Shown: in pieces, positions 12,065 through 13,459 of the stretch
How positions within the stretch are numbered: position 1 is the stretch's first letter
How the letters are laid out: each line of letters starts with the position of its first letter
Source: an uncultured Clostridium sp.
GTDB lineage: Bacteria > Bacillota > Clostridia > TANB77 > CAG-508
DNA: 13,459 nt
Assembly: GCA_948465625.1 (NCBI GenBank)
Contig: CAOJXM010000007.1
Span: 1-13,459, forward strand
Direction: 5' to 3'
Notes under the pieces: generated by a model
What the model saw: the letters and a program-made list of their open reading frames with translations, nothing else
Database searches by the model: none
What the model was told of the DNA's origin: nothing
Made by a program: the position numbers and the translations under genes

Positions 12065-12865
12065 ATGAGAGAATTTAATGTTTTAGATACAAAGATTACT
12101 TATTTCAATATAAATGATGAAGATTATATATCATTAACAGATATGTTAAAGTCAAAGGATGGAGAGTTTTTTATTTCAGATTGGTTAAGAAATAGAAATA
12201 CAATAGAATTTTTAGGCATTTGGGAAGAATTACACAATACAAATTTTAATTATGGCGAATTCGCCATAATTAAAAGTCAAGCTGGCCTAAATAGTTATAA
12301 AATAAGTGTTAAAGAATGGGTTAATAAAACAAATAGTATTGGAGTTGTGGCAAAAACAGGAAGATATGGGGGAACTTATGCACATAAAGATATTGCGTTT
12401 GAGTTTGGAATGTGGATTAGTCCAAAATTCAAACTATTATTAATTAAAGAGTTTGAAAGATTAAAGGCAGAAGAACAAAAGCAAGTGGGATGGAATGCTA
12501 AAAGAGAGCTTTCAAAAATAAACTATAAGATTCATACAGATGCAATAAGAAAAAATTTACTTCCAAAAAAATTAACAAAATATGAAACCAGTATGGTTTA
12601 TGCAGAAGAAGCAGATGTGTTAAATATGGCAATATTTGGAATGACAGCTAAACAATGGAGAGAGAACAATCCAAATAAGCGAGGAAATGTCAGAGATTAT
12701 GCTAATATAAATGAATTAATATGTTTAGCAAATTTAGAAAATATAAATTCCATTTATGTAAATGAAGGAATCAAACAATCTGATAGACTAATTAGATTAA
12801 ATAAAATTGCTATTTCTCAAATGGAGATATTAACAGAAACCAACAAGAAAATACTCATTCAATAG
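12065..12865 (+). CDS. KilA-N domain protein
   Basis: 266 residues; ATG at 12065 after AAGGAGG. Residues about 8-135 match the KilA-N DNA-binding fold found in phage and bacterial proteins: YISLTDMLKS, then FISDWLRNRNTIEFLGIWEE, GLNSYKISVKEWV and the signature RYGGTYAHKDIAFEFGMWIS followed by PKFKLLLIKEFERLK. The C-terminal 130 residues (KINYKIHTDAIRKNL, then MAIFGMTAKQWRENNPNKRG) occur in bacterial members and are probably a second functional domain. The role is uncertain: relatives are phage antirepressors or orphan chromosomal genes. No other phage gene is visible, so it is more likely a stand-alone cargo gene. Codons 60-71 contain a perfect 32-bp palindrome. Composition is AT-rich like its neighbours. 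Confidence 0.88.
   Translation: MREFNVLDTKITYFNINDEDYISLTDMLKSKDGEFFISDWLRNRNTIEFLGIWEELHNTNFNYGEFAIIKSQAGLNSYKISVKEWVNKTNSIGVVAKTGRYGGTYAHKDIAFEFGMWISPKFKLLLIKEFERLKAEEQKQVGWNAKRELSKINYKIHTDAIRKNLLPKKLTKYETSMVYAEEADVLNMAIFGMTAKQWRENNPNKRGNVRDYANINELICLANLENINSIYVNEGIKQSDRLIRLNKIAISQMEILTETNKKILIQ
12244..12275. repeat. Perfect 32-bp palindrome inside the KilA-N gene
   Basis: TTTTAATTATGGCGAA (12244-12259) is followed directly by its exact reverse complement (12260-12275), centred on GAATTC, with no spacer. It encodes N-F-N-Y-G-E-F-A-I-I-K-S without breaking the frame. It may be an operator for the KilA-N protein itself or a small inserted palindromic element. Confidence 0.85.
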
Positions 12866-12868
12866 AAC

Positions 12869-12890
12869 AACCTTACACAAATGTAAGGTT
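12869..12890 (+). terminator. Hairpin terminator after the KilA-N gene
   Basis: AACCTTACA (12869-12877), loop CAAA, TGTAAGGTT (12882-12890): perfect 9-bp stem, followed by a weak U tract (ACTTTTG), 3 bp after the stop codon. Probably leaky; it overlaps the -35 region of the next gene. Confidence 0.65.
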
Positions 12891-12905
12891 ACTTTTGTGG
12901 ATTTA

Positions 12906-12914
12906 TGGTATAAT
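12906..12914 (+). promoter_or_regulatory. Extended -10 promoter of the response regulator
   Basis: TG (12906-12907) one base before a perfect TATAAT (12909-12914), 19 bp before the ATG; the -35 position falls in the terminator stem and is not conserved. Confidence 0.55.
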
Positions 12915-12933
12915 AAGGAAGGAGGGGAAGAAA

Positions 12934-13459
12934 ATGCAAAAAATACTAATTGTAGAAGATGATGAAAAACTAAGAAGAGAACTAGAAATTTTTTTAAATA
13001 ACAATGGATACCAAGCACAAACATTAGACACTTTTGAACACACCATACAAGACATTTTAGAACAACATCCAGACTTGCTATTATTAGATATAAATTTGCC
13101 AAATGCAGATGGAGAATATATTTGTAAAGAAATTAGAAAAATTTCATCTTTACCAATTATCATTATTACCAGTCGCGATAATGAATTAGATGAGTTATTA
13201 AGTATTAATTATGGAGCAGACCACTATATAACAAAGCCATTTAACATTCAAATTCTGCTTGCTAAAATTGGCTCCCTTCTTAGAAGGACAAGTATGAAAG
13301 TAGAATCCCAAGAAAAAATAGATTGCAAAGAATTTGTTTTCAATATTTCTAGAAGTACCATAGAAAAAGAGGGAAAGGAACTAGAATTAACCAAAAACGA
13401 ATTTAAAATCCTAAAATATCTAGTGAAAAATAGAGAGAAAATAGTATCAAGAGAGGATA
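12934..13459 (+). CDS. OmpR/PhoB-family response regulator, BceR-like (3' end outside the window)
   Basis: ATG at 12934 after GGAGGGG; 175 codons visible, still open at the window end. The receiver domain covers residues 1-115: acidic pocket E8-D9-D10, phospho-acceptor D52 (LLLLDINLP), T79 and K101 (ITKPF). A linker is followed by the start of the winged-helix output domain (ELELTKNEFKILKYLVKNRE, then KIVSRED). The receiver resembles BceR-type regulators, which with an intramembrane-sensing kinase switch on ABC exporters against cell-wall peptides. A kinase gene would be expected just downstream, outside the window. The exact pathway is inferred from receiver similarity only. Confidence 0.88.
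   Translation, partial: MQKILIVEDDEKLRRELEIFLNNNGYQAQTLDTFEHTIQDILEQHPDLLLLDINLPNADGEYICKEIRKISSLPIIIITSRDNELDELLSINYGADHYITKPFNIQILLAKIGSLLRRTSMKVESQEKIDCKEFVFNISRSTIEKEGKELELTKNEFKILKYLVKNREKIVSRED

Noticed and set aside
12065..12865. KilA-N gene as evidence for a resident prophage
   Set aside because: No integrase, structural, lysis or replication phage genes are nearby, and neighbours are ordinary chromosomal genes.
12830..13163. Minus-strand ORFs of 86-90 codons near the response regulator
   Set aside because: They are antisense shadows of a response regulator whose D52, T79 and K101 are intact in the plus frame.

Overview
The window looks like chromosomal DNA of a low-GC Firmicute (Clostridia or a related AT-rich lineage). 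Evidence: strong AGGAGG-type ribosome binding sites, A/T-ending codons, consensus sigma-A promoters (many with a TG-extended -10), and Firmicute families (DUF1836, stand-alone Spo0A C-terminal domain, BceR-like regulator, clostridial nitronate monooxygenase, XRE regulator beside a DUF4097 protein). No rRNA, tRNA, CRISPR array or insertion sequence was seen.

Layout: (1) 1-1150 is visibly GC-richer. It holds the N-terminal part of a PLP aminotransferase (minus strand) and, divergently, a DNA-binding protein that is only the Spo0A C-terminal domain, ended by a hairpin. (2) 1217-3037: a twin-palindrome operator, a membrane-anchored XRE regulator and an overlapping DUF4097 repeat protein. (3) 3137-4786: own promoter and three unrecognised genes (two membrane proteins, one zinc-ribbon protein). 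(4) 4837-7089, minus: a membrane c-di-GMP phosphodiesterase with a degenerate GGDEF domain; it shares a bidirectional terminator with block 3. (5) 7230-8765: a hexapeptide acetyltransferase coupled to a Ca2+/Na+ antiporter. (6) 8792-9313, minus: a DUF1836 regulator, divergent from (7) a nitronate monooxygenase at 9431-10483. (8) 10557-11985: two membrane proteins of unknown role. (9) 12065-12865: a KilA-N protein containing a perfect 32-bp palindrome. (10) 12934 to the end: a partial OmpR-family response regulator.

The most striking observation concerns the codon CGG. In the AT-rich 12.3 kb from 1200 onward I find in-frame CGG only three times, at 2568, 2599 and 7704. At each one the reading frame breaks, and it is restored exactly if the four bases CGGN are read as one residue (equivalently, C is skipped and GGN is read as Gly). 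About a dozen other CGG trinucleotides in these genes all lie out of frame. Restoring the frame gives a perfect 17-residue repeat period in the DUF4097 protein. In the acetyltransferase it gives the canonical C-terminus and a 4-nt ATGA overlap with the next gene. This suggests that CGG may be an unassigned codon that triggers +1 frameshifting here; a recurrent C-insertion sequencing or assembly error is the main rival. The GC-richer first 1.1 kb uses CGG three times as ordinary Arg, so it may be recently acquired DNA or a chimeric join.
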